From Acanthaster planci (Eukaryota; Echinodermata; Asteroidea; Valvatida; Acanthasteridae): DNA of 64,000 nt. The position numbers were made by a program, and so were the translations under genes. The notes beneath the pieces are model-generated. The model was not told the DNA's origin and made no database searches. It was given only the letters and a program-made list of their open reading frames with translations. Positions 11,441 through 23,900 of the stretch are shown here, piece after piece. Position 1 is the first letter of the stretch, and every line of letters starts with the position of its first letter. The stretch is from assembly GCF_001949145.1 (NCBI RefSeq), contig NW_019091521.1, positions 107,419-171,418 on the forward strand, given 5' to 3'.

Positions 11441-13267
11441 TAGTTGTTAAAAAAGTAGTTGTTAAATGTAAATCTTTAAGTCAGGTTGTGAACTTAACTT
11501 TTTAAGCTGATTTAAAAATGTCTGTTTTAAAAACGGCAGTATGTTAGTTTGCCGCTCATTTAAAGCTGCGCTCACTTTGTGCTCACAGAAAAGATTCTCA
11601 CAATTCCGTATGCCGCATGTCGGTTTTCAGTAAAATGTACTCAATATATGAATGAATTTTATTTAGTACAATTTTTCCCGAGAGTGTGATTTTTTTCAAT
11701 GTTGGTTCATCGAAACCAGACGGAAAAACACATAGACAGTTTGGACATCCTATTTACTTACAAAACCTACTACGTGTCCTGGTGGAATTCTCAAAGTTTT
11801 ACACACTGAACAAATCAGGAATGAACCGACTGAAAGTTAAAATATTGCTAAAGCGAGACCGTAGATAATAGGTGTAAAACACACACACATAAACAGTTAT
11901 GAACATTATCGCTCCCGAGTGGGTTAGTTAATAAGAAAATGGTCAGTTATTTCTGGAAATGATTTTTTTGCAATTTCTGCTTATTTTTGGCTTGTTTTCG
12001 GGAGGGAGGCCGAGGGCTTAGCCATCATCCCATGAGAAAAAAGTTATGTTGACCAGAAATGCACACCATACACCATCACATTACCCTCCTGAAGCGCCGC
12101 CATTGTTCGGCCGCGCATTTTGTGCACAAACAATGCGCGATGTCCTATCCAGTGGAGATCAATGGGTGAGTACCAAGAAAGACGCCCTCTTTTGTTCCGC
12201 TCTGAGCGGATACGGGCAACTATTGCTTGTATATGGCATCTCAGTTACAGTGTATTGTTCTTACTGACACATTCACGGTTGCATTTTAGTCCCCTTTTTG
12301 ATAATTCTATTAGGACTTCTAGGGTTGCACGACGCCCATAGAAAACAGTGCAAAATCAGACCGAAATAGCGCCGCCTGTTCATTCTCGTGAAGAGGTTGG
12401 CCTCCGTTTATTTGCTGGCAATTCAAGATTATGGCCAGAAGATCACTTTTCGTTTCAATTTCATGGGGCTTAACCACAAAAATATTTTTTATTCGCTTTC
12501 AAGGAAGATACCCCCAAAACAGACAAAACTTCAGCCGCGGCTCAGAACGTGTGCTCATAATAAACAGCCATTTTGTTTACAGAATCCGAAGCTGGCGCTA
12601 TTCACTCAGCTCTGGGCCATGGCGGTGCAGTCCGGTAAATAGGCCGAAAACTGCTTGCACCGGCCAAATTACAATTTGTATCGATATGCACTCAAATTCT
12701 CTACGACGTGGAGTATTTTTTGGCCTACGAACTCGACAATTTGTAGAAAAGACAGGTTTAGGCGACCAAATTTAAAATGCCAGCTTGTTTCTGAGCGAGA
12801 TTTGGAAGAAATCTGTGCCTGGAAACGGTCTATTTTTCGAGAAGTGTATTTCAAAATAACGAGGGGTGCGTTTCACGACTGCTTCTTAGGGGTGACCTTC
12901 TATGGAAAAAATATCTGCAAAAGTCAGCAGTTAATGAATGGAACTTCGAAAAGAAAATAAAAAAAATCATAAAATTGGCTTTAATTTGATGTGCGTCTCG
13001 AACACCTGAGAAACTCGTGAGTATTTTTCCTGATTTTTTAAAGTTCAGGTATTTATCACTGTTAGCTTATTTACCGGCCTACGACCCTGGCTCTGAATGT
13101 ACTGCTAGTCTTGCGCCCCCTGTTGTCTGTGGGTGTGGACATAAATAATTTTAGTCAGTTTCTCAGACTAGTTAAACCTGACTAATCTCTTTCGATTAAC
13201 AGGTCTGGTATGCGTGTTTTCTTTCTTTTTTCATTTTTGTTTATTCTACACAACTTGGCGGGGATAG

Positions 13268-14045
13268 ACCATGCATGTACTTCCTATGGGAAAGACGACT
13301 GGATACTAGTCTTCACACCTCGTAGAAGCTTCCCTCTTGAAACGTCAGACTTTACTTCCCTTGAAAAATCCCCATGACCACAGCGTTCATCCAAGTTGAT
13401 GTTCCCCTCCGTCCAGTATCAACCACTGCCACGTGACAAAAAAGAGCGAATTCCTCCGTTTTCTGAAATATCCGAAATATCCCTAACTCATTCTTGTCAA
13501 CCTTCGGATAGTTTCGTGTCACGATCGGGGCATTTTGGCCGTGAATTAGTACCGGTTAGCGGATGTGTACAAGTGCGTACTCAGTCATAATGGGTGAATA
13601 AATGGAGATAAATCCTGGGATTTTTAAGTTTACGCTTTAAATTGAAGCTTTCCTTGGCTCCTGTTTTGAAAGAAAAACACCGCGCTGTAACTTTGTCCAA
13701 AGTGACCAACGCCTGCATCTAAAAATATTTTTTGGGGGGCAATTTAGCGGCAGCTGGTTCATTTGTTCATTTTTATGTCTTGAAAGTAACTTATGTGGTG
13801 AATTACGTTCTGTTGGGTGTTGAGTAAAACAAATCCCCAAAATGAAATGAATGGACGAAATACATACTTTCCAGCCAAGATCTATAGCATACGGCATTCT
13901 AGGGATACACCATGTACTTTCTTATGGGAAAATTGTTTCGTTGTCAGCCATGAAAAGAGGACTGTTCTTTACGCTTCGTGAAAGCGTCCCCTCTCGAATG
14001 CTGAAATTAGCCTTCCTTAGAAAAAACATCATCCAAATCCACGAT
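13268..14045 (+). repeat. Diverged direct duplication, two ~130-bp segments
   Basis: CCATG(C)ATGTACTTCCTATGGGAAA with downstream CTTCCCTCTTGAAACG at 13268-13395 resembles CCATGTACTTTCTTATGGGAAA with GCGTCCCCTCTCGAATG at 13908-14045, each ending near a CATC/TCATCC box. Similarity is patchy and was judged by eye. No function is apparent. Confidence 0.35.
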
Positions 14046-15233
14046 TATGACCTTTATTCAGCTTGGGTTTCCCAAAAAATCGTCAGTCGAGACCGTGACC
14101 GAGACGGGCACCCCTAGTGTCCCATGACACATTGCGTTATGGACTATTTTTAGCCGCTGGTATTACCTGACCCTAAGTTTTTATCAAGTTTCGTCAGAGA
14201 TTGTCGGGTCAGGGAACCAGACTACTGTGCATCCATTCGGTTTGTGAAGCTAGACCACATAGGATCCACTCTCCAATAGGACTCAACGTGTTCTTAAGTT
14301 CCTTGGTGACTGACAGATAGATCAGACCCTGGGGCCGATAAAACGATTGGCACCCGCATTCACGGTTGTACAAGTCGCGATTATCGTGATTATAATGACA
14401 AAGGGACCAGGAATAGTCCCTTTGTCACCACAGTCAGCGGAGTTGGCTTGTTCGGATAACTGTAGTGATCAATAATAAAAGATGTGGCTCCTTTCATTTG
14501 TGAGACTGGTGTGGCGGTGGGAGTGAGTAGGGTGTGAGCCTGGGGGACGCGTAGGGAATCGTCGAAGCGTGTCAACAGACCACTTGAAGGATGCTGCTCT
14601 ACGTACGCGAAGTCTGCAGAAAAGCAAAGGACTGCAGATTGAACTATGTAACTCAGAGTGTGATCCTTTTTGTCTGCCGACATTAAACCTTTGGTTACGC
14701 CGAGACTCTGTTATAGCCAGGGCAAAGCAAAGACTCCCATTAAATCAATTCCTGACAGCTGTGTCAAACAGAGTATTTTGCTTAGAACATAGAGTATTAT
14801 GTTTACAGCAAATTCATGCCAGACTAGCAGCTAATAATATGCAAGGGCAGTGCACACTACTTCCTATTAGTTTCAAGTTTAACTTTTGCTCAGTGCCTTT
14901 AGGTTTTTATGCATGGGTGTAAATCCTTGGGGATATATACCCCCGACCTTTTGAGTGGGGAGATGGGCTATTGAGTCCCCCCCCCCACACACACACTTTT
15001 TTGCCGGGAACAAAAAAATGAAGTGGATTTTGAAGAATTTTTCAGACTTGCAACGACTAAAATGCATTCAGTATAACTCAAGAGGCGAAAACAATTTAAA
15101 AAGCCATAAGTATGCCATCCTGAATACATAATTACAGATGTGCATCAATATCATTAACAAGGACCTCTATATAGAGACAGGTGGTGTCCCCCCTCCCCGC
15201 TTTTCATTTTCATGGCCGGACAAGTCAATATGC

Positions 15234-15413
15234 AGCAAGGTATGAGACGGAGAGAACCCCCCCTGCATTGCGTTGGTCATCGTCTCGCAGGAATCTGGGG
15301 AATTCCTTTCAGACATCTTGGGGGGGGGGTGTTAAGTAACAATAGTCTGGAATGTGTATAGGGATTGGACATGTTGGGGGGGTACCCCTCGGTCTCATTT
15401 CTTGCTGGGTATG
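15234..15413 (+). repeat. Dispersed G-rich repeat, copy 1
   Basis: The order GCAAGGTATGAGACGG, GTTGGTCAT, GAATTCCTTTCAGAC, poly-G, AGTAACAATAGTCT, GGATTGGACATGT, poly-G and TCTCATTTCTTGCTGG is repeated in the same orientation at 35301-35477. The minus-strand frames of both copies translate to similar peptides, but stop codons and poly-G slippage argue for a non-coding repeat. Part may be an old transposon; ends were not resolved. Confidence 0.65.
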
Positions 15414-16040
15414 GACAAGTCATCCCTCCCCTCCCCCTTGCCCATTCCCATCCCCAAATTTCCTGCACAAATTTACGCCACTGGGTTTATGACAGGCACA
15501 ATTTCTGCTTAGATCCTCGACTCCGATTGCTATACTATAAGCATCTACTTGTCACCGTCATTCCCGGGAGCTTGGGACATAGCAATCGATAATGCTGCTC
15601 GCCGTCATCTGTCATGGTCCCCAGATACAGGGAACAAGACCACAGTTTGACTAGCCCGTAATTTGTGATAGTTACAGCGGGCTATTCTGTCGAAATTCAC
15701 CACAACGCCACTGCTTATCCTGCCTAAGTGTGGAGGGTACCAGCGTCCCATTCAGAGTTGCCGGCATTCTGACACAACTGAGAGCGCCTCAAACACTAAA
15801 GAACACCTCCTGCTCATAATACCGGCAAAATGATTAAAAACAACTGCTCAGCAGTGGATAATAATTCATCACATTCGGCAGAAGACGACAGTAACACAAA
15901 TTTGAGAAATATCGTTTCGCACATCTAAATTGTAAACACTAACTGCGTTGTTAACCAACCAAAATTCGTGATGAACAGACCTTCTTCATATCCGTGTAGT
16001 TAAAACACAAGCTCGCACTAACATCTTTTTGTCCCTGAAG

Positions 16041-16231
16041 AATGAGAGCAAACAAACTGGAGCCAACCAAGTCATCTCGTTTCGTAACTTCAGAACTCAA
16101 TCGACAGTATCACTCTCCGGGGAAAATCTAGATAAAGTTCAATACATAAACAAACAGAAACGGGACCTCAAACAAATTCCGTTGATTCAAGAGATGAATT
16201 CGAGGATAGTTACAGATAAGTCAACGATAAG
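16041..16231 (+). CDS. Putative internal exon of an unrecognised gene
   Basis: An open segment of 191 nt lies between a good acceptor (CACTAAC branch-like site, pyrimidine tract, CCCTGAAG) and a strong donor AAG|GTGAGT. It is open from the first base and ends in phase 2. The next candidate exon at 16745 starts with the single base needed to keep the same reading frame. The encoded piece is hydrophilic with basic and acidic residues (ends VTDKSTI). I recognise no family. Upstream exons were not found, so the gene's start is unknown. Confidence 0.4.
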
Positions 16232-16744
16232 GTGAGTTATATCTATCGAATTATTACAAGGTTTCTTCTCGTGAGTGTATAGCAGCCTCAAGGTTTACGA
16301 TTGTCAGTACATGTCTTTAAAATTACCACTGATCTGTGGAGTTGTCTGATTCTACCCCAAAATCCATTGCTAATTTTGGATCTGTAAAACACGGTAAATT
16401 TTAAGATGCGGGAACGGTGCCAACTTTCGTTAACTTCACTTGCTTTTTCCTTTAGTTTTACATTACCTTTTTTAACTTGGGAGATGGTTAGAAAATCACT
16501 TTTTACGTTAGTAGGGAAATACTCCTCTCCGGGTTCAAAACTCTTACTTGAAAAGCAGCCCTGTCCGTGTCTATGTACACAAAAGGCGTATCCCATATAA
16601 TTGCACAGCAATGACGCATCGAAGTGGGTCCAAAGGGGCAAAAACAGAGAGCCGTCTGGATTAAAAACAAATTGTAACCAAATTTTGGTTACTAAATATT
16701 GTTGAAACAGGAGAAAACAGGTATTTTCTTATACCTTTTTGCAG

Positions 16745-16886
16745 TATGGCAAACATCATTCGGGAGAGTTGCCCCTCTCTGATGGATGCAAGACTCGATG
16801 AGAAGCTCACAGATAGACCTGGACAGTCTAAATTTGGCCAGGGCCCTAAAGGCACAGAGTCAATGGCCTTGGAAAAATTTGAGGAC
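16745..16886 (+). CDS. Putative second exon of the same unrecognised gene
   Basis: A pyrimidine-rich TATACCTTTTTGCAG acceptor precedes an open segment in frame with the 16041-16231 exon. It encodes a hydrophilic stretch including IIRESCPSLMDARLDEKL and GPKGTESMALEKFEDV. The 3' limit is a guess: the donor could be GAC|GTGCGT (after 16886) or GC|GTAACA (after 16890). The frame stays open to 17270, but its later part looks random. A possible next exon follows a TTTGTTTTCAG at 18595, though the choice of frame there is not secure. Confidence 0.4.
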
Positions 16887-17391
16887 GTGCGTAACACGCC
16901 CAACGTAGCCTACGCCGTAGAGCACAGGCACCTCGCAGACACGCAAAAAGTTTGTAGAAGTTTCAGTGTCTCCCATCGTGAAAGTTCGAGTTTCGGAAAG
17001 CTTCAGATTGTAGCAGCTGTTTATGGCTTCGTGCGGCTTTGCAGCAACATGACGTTCAAGGCCCCATCTCTTCCCAGCGCAATGAAATGGACGATATTGT
17101 ACCTTGAGCAGGGTAGGGCTTACGAAACACTGGTGTCTATACGGCGGTGTAAAACACCTAATCCGGGCCCTACCAATAAGAAGTTCGAAAGCCTGCGGAA
17201 ACACACTCTGTGCCATAAATCGCGCACAGTTTTTATTTTATGCTTTGGCATCTCTTCTCTATATTTTTGATTTTAGAAAAGCTTCAAACTAGTACAACTT
17301 AGTATTGGTACGAAATACAAAGTTCCAACGCTTGCCAGCGCAATGAAATAATTAATGGTTCTGATGCCTTAGGCAAAAGGGGGGCCAACAT

Positions 17392-17599
17392 CAGGGGCGT
17401 AGCCACGGGGGGGGAGCTGGCGGGGGCACGTTGCCCCCCTATTTCCAGTGCCCCATGTGCCTCCCACTAAAACAAACAGATGAATGGATAATGAACAAGG
17501 CTAACAAAAGCTTGCCCCAAAAACCACACCACTGAAAGCTGGTGCCCCCCCCCCTAAGATGGTGGTGCCCCAACTAGTAAAATCCTGGCTACGCCACTG
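17392..17599 (+). mobile_element. hAT-type MITE with perfect 8-bp target duplication
   Basis: The 208-bp element starts CAGGGGCGTAGCCACGG and ends ATCCTGGCTACGCCACTG. It is flanked by GCCAACAT at 17384-17391 and 17600-17607. CAG(T/G)GGCGTAGC termini plus an 8-bp duplication are the signature of hAT transposons. The interior is G/C-homopolymer rich and non-coding, so the element is non-autonomous. Confidence 0.88.
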
Positions 17600-17607
17600 G
17601 CCAACAT

Positions 17608-20600
17608 AACACTGGTACCAAGAGTCCGCCTTAAACTTGGTAATTAAAACTGCCCGACTGGCCCTCTTCTCAAGCACTTTTGCTTAATTATCATTCAGGC
17701 AGATAGCGTTTTACTTGGGTACATGCACCACCACTAACGCACCGCATTTATTCACCAGATGGGAATGGACATCAGATGGTAAATGCAGAAAGGTACAAAG
17801 ATTACAAGTCAAAACCATGAAGGGACCAAGAAACTCATAACTACGAATGAAAAATGTTGCTTCGTATATAACTGGAGGACACGTGCGAACTGTGGAGGGG
17901 ATGGGCTTGAGCGATGACTCCTTTTATTTTGGTCTTAATTTAAATTTGTCATGATTGATATTTCACTGGCTGTACCCTGCGCATATGCCATGTCCAACGA
18001 CTGGACTGCACCGAACAATATTTCTAACTGCATATAATAGTAATTTCTATCTTATCTGTATGTGTACATAACTATATCGCGGTATGTATACAATGAAGAT
18101 GGGCGTCAACCAGGGTTTTTTTTTTTCAGTTCAGTCTTACGGAGATATACCCTAGGGCAGATGCAGAACTCAATTTTCGGGGGGGGTTGAAAAAAATAGG
18201 AATTTCTTTATGGAACCTTTGATGACCTTATTGAGGCTAAATTTGGGAGCTTTGTTTACCCGCTTTGAGTAGGAAGGAAAATAGTAACAGCAAGACTATA
18301 AAAATTCAGCTCACAGATGAGGCGGGAACCACTCCACCGTAAGGTGGTGCCCTTTGTACCCGGTATAATACACCGCCCGGTGACGGGTGCAAACTTGCGT
18401 TATTTTTCAATGGGTTTTATAACAATAAGTAGACAGGATCTATCTCAACTTTTATTGACAGTATCGATAACCTGCTCCTCACAGAAATATTGCCATTACA
18501 TGTGCTGTGTATTGTTTATGTACCTTAGCTGTTTGGTGACTTTGTGTTCTGGTTCTTCAAATAGCAGAAGTTACCAGTAGATCTTTGTTTTCAGGACGTT
18601 TCACAGCCATGCCCAATGACCGATCCGTGGGTGGTAACGGGGGGGGGGCGGATCTCTCCCCAGAAGAATTTTTCTTGTTGTTGATATGTACGTGTAGTTC
18701 GAAAAGGTCGATTCGGTTGAACTGGCCTCCTATAACTTACCGAGCTCTGACGCAGGTCACTTATCCTATGCGCCAGGAAGTAAAACACGACATCGACGTT
18801 GGGCAGTACTCGGCACGACCGTCCGAGTGCGCTCTCGAATCAAAACGATTTCCCGTGGGTTGAGGTCCAGAATGGCAATTCAAATTGGATAAAAACCAGA
18901 CTAACATTTAATTAAGGTCGACGACGGACATGGCACGCATTTTTCTGATAAGTGTATGCAGTTTTGCGCCCAGAAGCAGCCAAACCAGTGTTAAGTAACT
19001 GGCAGGGGGGGGGCCACGAGGCCCCCTGAGTCTCTCCCTCATTGAAAATTTGAAATGTGCACAACCTATGTACAAGCCGCAGTCAATATATTTTTGATCT
19101 CCAGCTTGAACAAAATGTGTTGCAGATGCTTCCTCAGAACATGTCACCTAAGTACATAAACACTACTGAACCAGTAGAAGGTATTTTGAAAGCCCGTTTG
19201 AAAGGTTTACAGGCAAGTTTGGAGCTGAGAAGTTCTTGGTTCGTCACGTAACAACAGGCAACGACATATCATCTGACCAACTTTCAGAGGGGCCGTTTCT
19301 GAATATGTACGCCTTTGGCTGAAAATGCCAAGCAGGCTTGGGAGCCACTGACTGGCTGGAGCGGCTGAGACCGATTTCAATCGACCACCATCACAATCGT
19401 TAATATACTATCGACCATAATGCAGTCTATAAATAGACGAATCCGGTAACCAAGGTAACGCTCTCACTGGTCGCTTGCTGCGGGCCCACGCCAATGGCTG
19501 TAAACACGGAGGTACCAATTATTGTACAAAATGCTCTCCACCATCGGGAATATTCAATGAATGGTCTTTGAATTAGTTGGTACACTTTTATTAATAGGGA
19601 AGTTAATCAAAGACCATCATTGAAAAATTACATCGAATTACATCGAAATATTACACATGTACATCAAACCAATTTGTACCACAATCTGGTTTTGCTTGCA
19701 GGCATCCATTTGAACAGAGTCTGACTTAGGCATTTGCTGTTTTCGAAATCCACGGTGAAGTAGGTCATGCGTAGGCCTTCTTGAATACGACTACAGATAC
19801 GTCTGCCTCACTTTCAACTACAAACCCTGATTAATATTGGAGTGAACTGAACAAAAAAAGGGATTTTGCAGACGTGCATTGCTCGTATTCTTGACGTTAG
19901 GGGTCAGACATCGAGGAATGTAATTATGTAATTGGCTGGATTGGCACAATGCATTTACAGCCAATTACAGCGATATCGCAGATTGAAATAATTTATGCCT
20001 GGGTGAAAGGAAACCAAGCCTGGGCAAAGGTTCAATGTCCATAATTATGGAGGGCACCACACCGAAGTTCAGCGTAGACGATGTGCCCCATTCAGCTGGA
20101 GAAGGCTCGTACATCAGTCTAAAAATAACATGATGCGTTTTAAAATCATGGGGACAAATCACAAACAAAACAAAATACTCTCCAAACACAGTGGGCGGCC
20201 TCTCCTTAAAGGAAGCAGAGTCCTGAGGAAGCAAAGTTCTCCTGCCCCTGGCGCCATACAAGAAGACATTACCCTCCAATGTAAATTTTATCATTTATGA
20301 CTGGAAAAGGGTCAAACTTGTCTCCAGATACATTCCAGTTTGTGGTGGTCGAGTGTGTTCCTGTCAGTACTGGTTCTATGGTCTACAACTGAACAGAGCC
20401 CCCCCCCACATACACCATGTGATAGCGGTGTCCCCGGTTGTCCGTCCACCACCCAATTAAAATATCATGACCACCCCCCCAAATAGACAGACGACTTGGC
20501 TTTAAAGTCTACATGTTGGTCTAAAATAAATGGCAAATTTTGCGACATGCCCATTAATTGAAGTTGAAGGTGTGTTTCGTAAGGTTGTACTTGGTACGTC

Positions 20601-20871
20601 TGGTTAATATTTATACAATATGATAATCACAAATATAGCTTATCGTTGGTGGTTCTGATACACAAAGTGTCACCATCATTACACAACACGCATCACAGTT
20701 GGTAACTAACGGCAGTCCACAGTCCATTTCTGTTGCACCGCACCGGCCTGGCACACATTCGTTTCAATCCTTTGCACAAAATTTGCGTTGTTTAGTCTGC
20801 AGTGGGAAAGGCAGACGAATGCTTGATTATCATTTGCTGTAAAAATTTTAACCGCTGCTTGCTCTTCAACC
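17608..20871. other. Upstream region of gene A without recognised gene
   Basis: No named gene is visible. A 109-codon minus-strand frame (19965-20294) starting at an ATG has protein-like composition but no recognisable motif. A small imperfect inverted repeat (TCAATGAATGGTCTTTGAATTA facing its complement) lies at 19554-19624. The last 170 bases should hold the 5' UTR of gene A; no TATA box is obvious. Confidence 0.4.
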
Positions 20872-20919
20872 ATGGATGAGAAGGAAGTTAGGATTGCAGA
20901 ACCGCAGCAGTCGCGAAAG
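20872..20919 (+). CDS. SLC2A-like: Gene A exon 1: short N-terminal coding exon
   Basis: CAACCATGG is a strong start context. Sixteen codons of a charged tail (starts [10 protein letters not shown]) run to AAG|GTATGT. The exon ends in phase 0 and joins GGG AAA at 23801. A very short first coding exon is the usual design of class I GLUT genes. The alternative, an ATG at 23756 reading straight into exon 2, is possible but has a donor-like context of its own (ATG|GTGAGG). Confidence 0.65.
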
Positions 20920-23900
20920 GTATGTATAATTAATTGTATGTACACGGCATTGTTCACATCATGAGAGAGTTGATATTACTTAAATTAAAGAAGTCTTCAT
21001 CGTAAAAGTAAACAGCGCAATATGTTGGTTCTCACTGGCATTGAAGTTTTGCAGTGAGACATGAATGCATACGATAATTTTACCAGTCAAAATTTTCGCA
21101 CAGCGAACCATGCACATACTGACTAGAAGGTGTTTCAGACTGGATGTGATTCACGACTTCTTTTCATTCTGTCCCGTAATGCATCATCAAACCTGTTAAG
21201 TCCAATTTAGAACGTATGTTATTCCTATTGAAGTCATCAACTTCCGAAACACAGCTTTGCAAAAAGGGTATTCCTTTCCTTTTTAACTGCCCATCCTTGT
21301 CATTTGATTTAGTAACAGGTACATTTTTGTTTGTTTTTTATTGACTGACCAAGTTTGATCAAATAACGCATCATGTCGCTGACGCAATTCAATCGTTTCA
21401 CTTTCTGTCCCTTTTATTTTGCTGGATTGTAGCCTCTGTGATTTTGTTGGTCTTTTCGTACTTGCTGCGCTGGCGTTGATCTGAATGTTTACACTGATCG
21501 AGTCTTTCAACCAAGCTCAGGGCACAAAATTCTTAAACATTTATAAGAAAAGATTAATCAGGGTTTATTGCCATGCACTTGCACAAAAATGAACCACCAA
21601 GGAAAAGGACATGTAGGTCAGCAAAATATATAAACTTCCAGTGATTTTTGTTACACAAATAATGCATCATTAAGGTTGTCCTCTTGAGATGATATTACAC
21701 TTAGGCCCTAAGCTCATGGGTTCACAAGAGTTCTTTGTACTTAAAAAATGCATTGCACGCATGCATTAAAGGTATACCCTTAATATTTTATGCTTAAGTC
21801 CTACCTAACCAAGCAAACTGTGTCCTCCACAAACAACATTATCCCCTGCAGATCTTATAGTTGCCCAGCTGGTGTTTGCCCATCCGTCAGTGTCGGAGTA
21901 TTTGCAGGGCTTTCTTTCTGAGTATTTTGCCCGTTTGTGTTAGTGTCTTTTTGCCGACGTGTTTTGGCTCCTCAGTGATGTCGTTTGCATGGGCAGCCTT
22001 AACTTGAAATATTTGTCATTGTTATTCTTTTTCATTCAATCGCTTAAATTAAACAGATCAGTTGTGAAAGAAAGATTGACTGCCGCCCTTGGCGGAGAAT
22101 ACGAAATCTGAATCATTCTGTTAGTCTTTCCACTGTTCACACAGCCCTTTAAATTTGAAGTGTTCTCGAAGCAGATTATTGATCTAAAGGTTGGTTTCTT
22201 TGTTCAAAGTTCAAGTCCGAAGAGGGCTATAAAATAACCAAAATAGCCACTCGATTTAAGTAACAGTCAAATTCCTACGCTAAACTACCAAGCCCCTTCT
22301 GCTTCGTTAGAAAGAGGAAATAATTTCAACATGCCATCACACAAAAAGCGCACAAGATCCCACTTGACAAAGTGTAGAAATCCCAGTACATGCAGATAAG
22401 GTCCCAAGGTACGTGGGAATTCGATTTGGCTCTTATAACCCACCAGGAAAAAGGCTCTAAACCATTTGGATTCCATCTTTGTCCTATCACAGCCAAATGT
22501 CTATTTCGAAAGTGTCTGAGCTTCCGAAACTTTAAGGCGTGTAAAGCATCATACCGTAACCTGTGACGAAGATTTAGGACCCGACACTAACCACGGAAGA
22601 AACCTTTCTTTGTCATAAACCTCCAACTGTTAAATATAAGCCAGTACTGTCGGGTCATGTCAATTAGTACAGATTTTTGTCCTTTTTGTCCAACGATTTA
22701 TATACACCCTATCTTAGCACATATAGGTTTCACCAACAAACCAACCGACATTTGGTGCGCAAGACCTGAGATCTATCCGGGAGAGGCATTAATCGCACGA
22801 CGCTGAGCGGAAAGCTAGGTCATGGATTGCTGAAAGCCTGGGTCTTGGCCACAGTTCATTTGGATCATGCACGCATTTGCTAAGGCCGCAACGAACTCTT
22901 AACTTTTGGAAAGTCTGTGAAAATAAAGTGTCAGAAACAGAGTTCGCACGATACGGAAAATGTTACAATGGGATGCTTCCACAATTGCACGTAGGCCGAC
23001 TCCACGGGCCTAATTGCTTACGCTTACCCTGCCCAGGAAGCAGGGCATTTAACATTGTTGCCCTTATGTCACTGTGACCAGGAAGTTAGAAGGAAATCTA
23101 TCTGTGCTAACTTGGTCAGCCATCCAAGGCACACACTCGAGTGTTTATATCCTTCCACGAGTCCATTCACAACTCTAAATCCATTATGTCCCCTGGGCCC
23201 ACCTCACACATACACGCCTGCCTTTCAACATACACAAGATACTCGCTAAAGAGGGGGTTGTGGGGTGTCCCCCCCTCACTTAGTCAGTTTTGTCGGCAAA
23301 ATACCGTATTGGCAAGAATGGAGAAGGAAGGGGAAAGAAGGGGAGGGGAGATTAGGTTAGAATCAGGTCGGGAATCAGACTCTCTGTACACTCTTGAAAT
23401 TTGCCGACAGTCTGTCAGTTAGTTTTATGATGACTACCCCTCCCATTTAAATGGTCTAGCGACGCTCGTGAACACGCATGCGTGTGTATGACCCTCCCTT
23501 ATCTTGCCCCCTCCTTGCCCAATAATGCTCTATGATATAACCAAGGACATTGTGCTGCGGCTGTAACCGTTGTATGTGTATTGTGGGAGTGCTGCACAGC
23601 CACGCGTATTGATCCTCCTTCAAGGCCCGTTGAGCTAAACACATAGCGATATACACCAAAAGACTTGGTTCATTCATTGGCCAGTTGAAGTTTTCCAATC
23701 TCAACCCCCTTTGAAGCATCCTCCTAACAAGTGTGCGAATGAAACTTCGTTCAAAATGGTGAGGGTTAAATATTCATCTGCCGATCCTACTCTGAAACAG
23801 GGGAAAGCTACGGTATGGCTGGCTCTGTCCACCTTCTCCGTTTGCGTTGGGTCTTCCCTGCAGTTCGGCTACGGGACCGGCGTCTTGTCGGCGCCACTTG

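Larger units (their letters stand above)
11441..16040. other. Long region without recognised gene
   Basis: Open frames are short and mostly overlap on opposite strands. There is a diverged direct duplication (about 13268-13395 versus 13908-14045) and a dispersed repeat at 15234-15413. An ACCATT...GCGCATTTTGTGC palindromic area near 12100-12140 precedes a donor-like GGGTGAGT at about 12163, but no coding chain could be built. Poly-C and poly-G runs occur near 14978-14988 and 15320-15330. Confidence 0.4.

Noticed and set aside
12046-12267. Possible exon ending GATCAATGG|GTGAGT
   Set aside because: The donor is good, but the open text overlaps a GCGCATTTTGTGCACAAA palindrome and no acceptor or partner exon could be shown.
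16860-17216. 118-codon minus-strand ORF opposite the putative exon
   Set aside because: It is the complementary shadow of the plus-strand open frame and has no splice support.
19965-20294. 109-codon minus-strand ORF with an ATG start
   Set aside because: Composition is protein-like but there is no domain, splice chain or neighbour to support it; mentioned only in the region entry.
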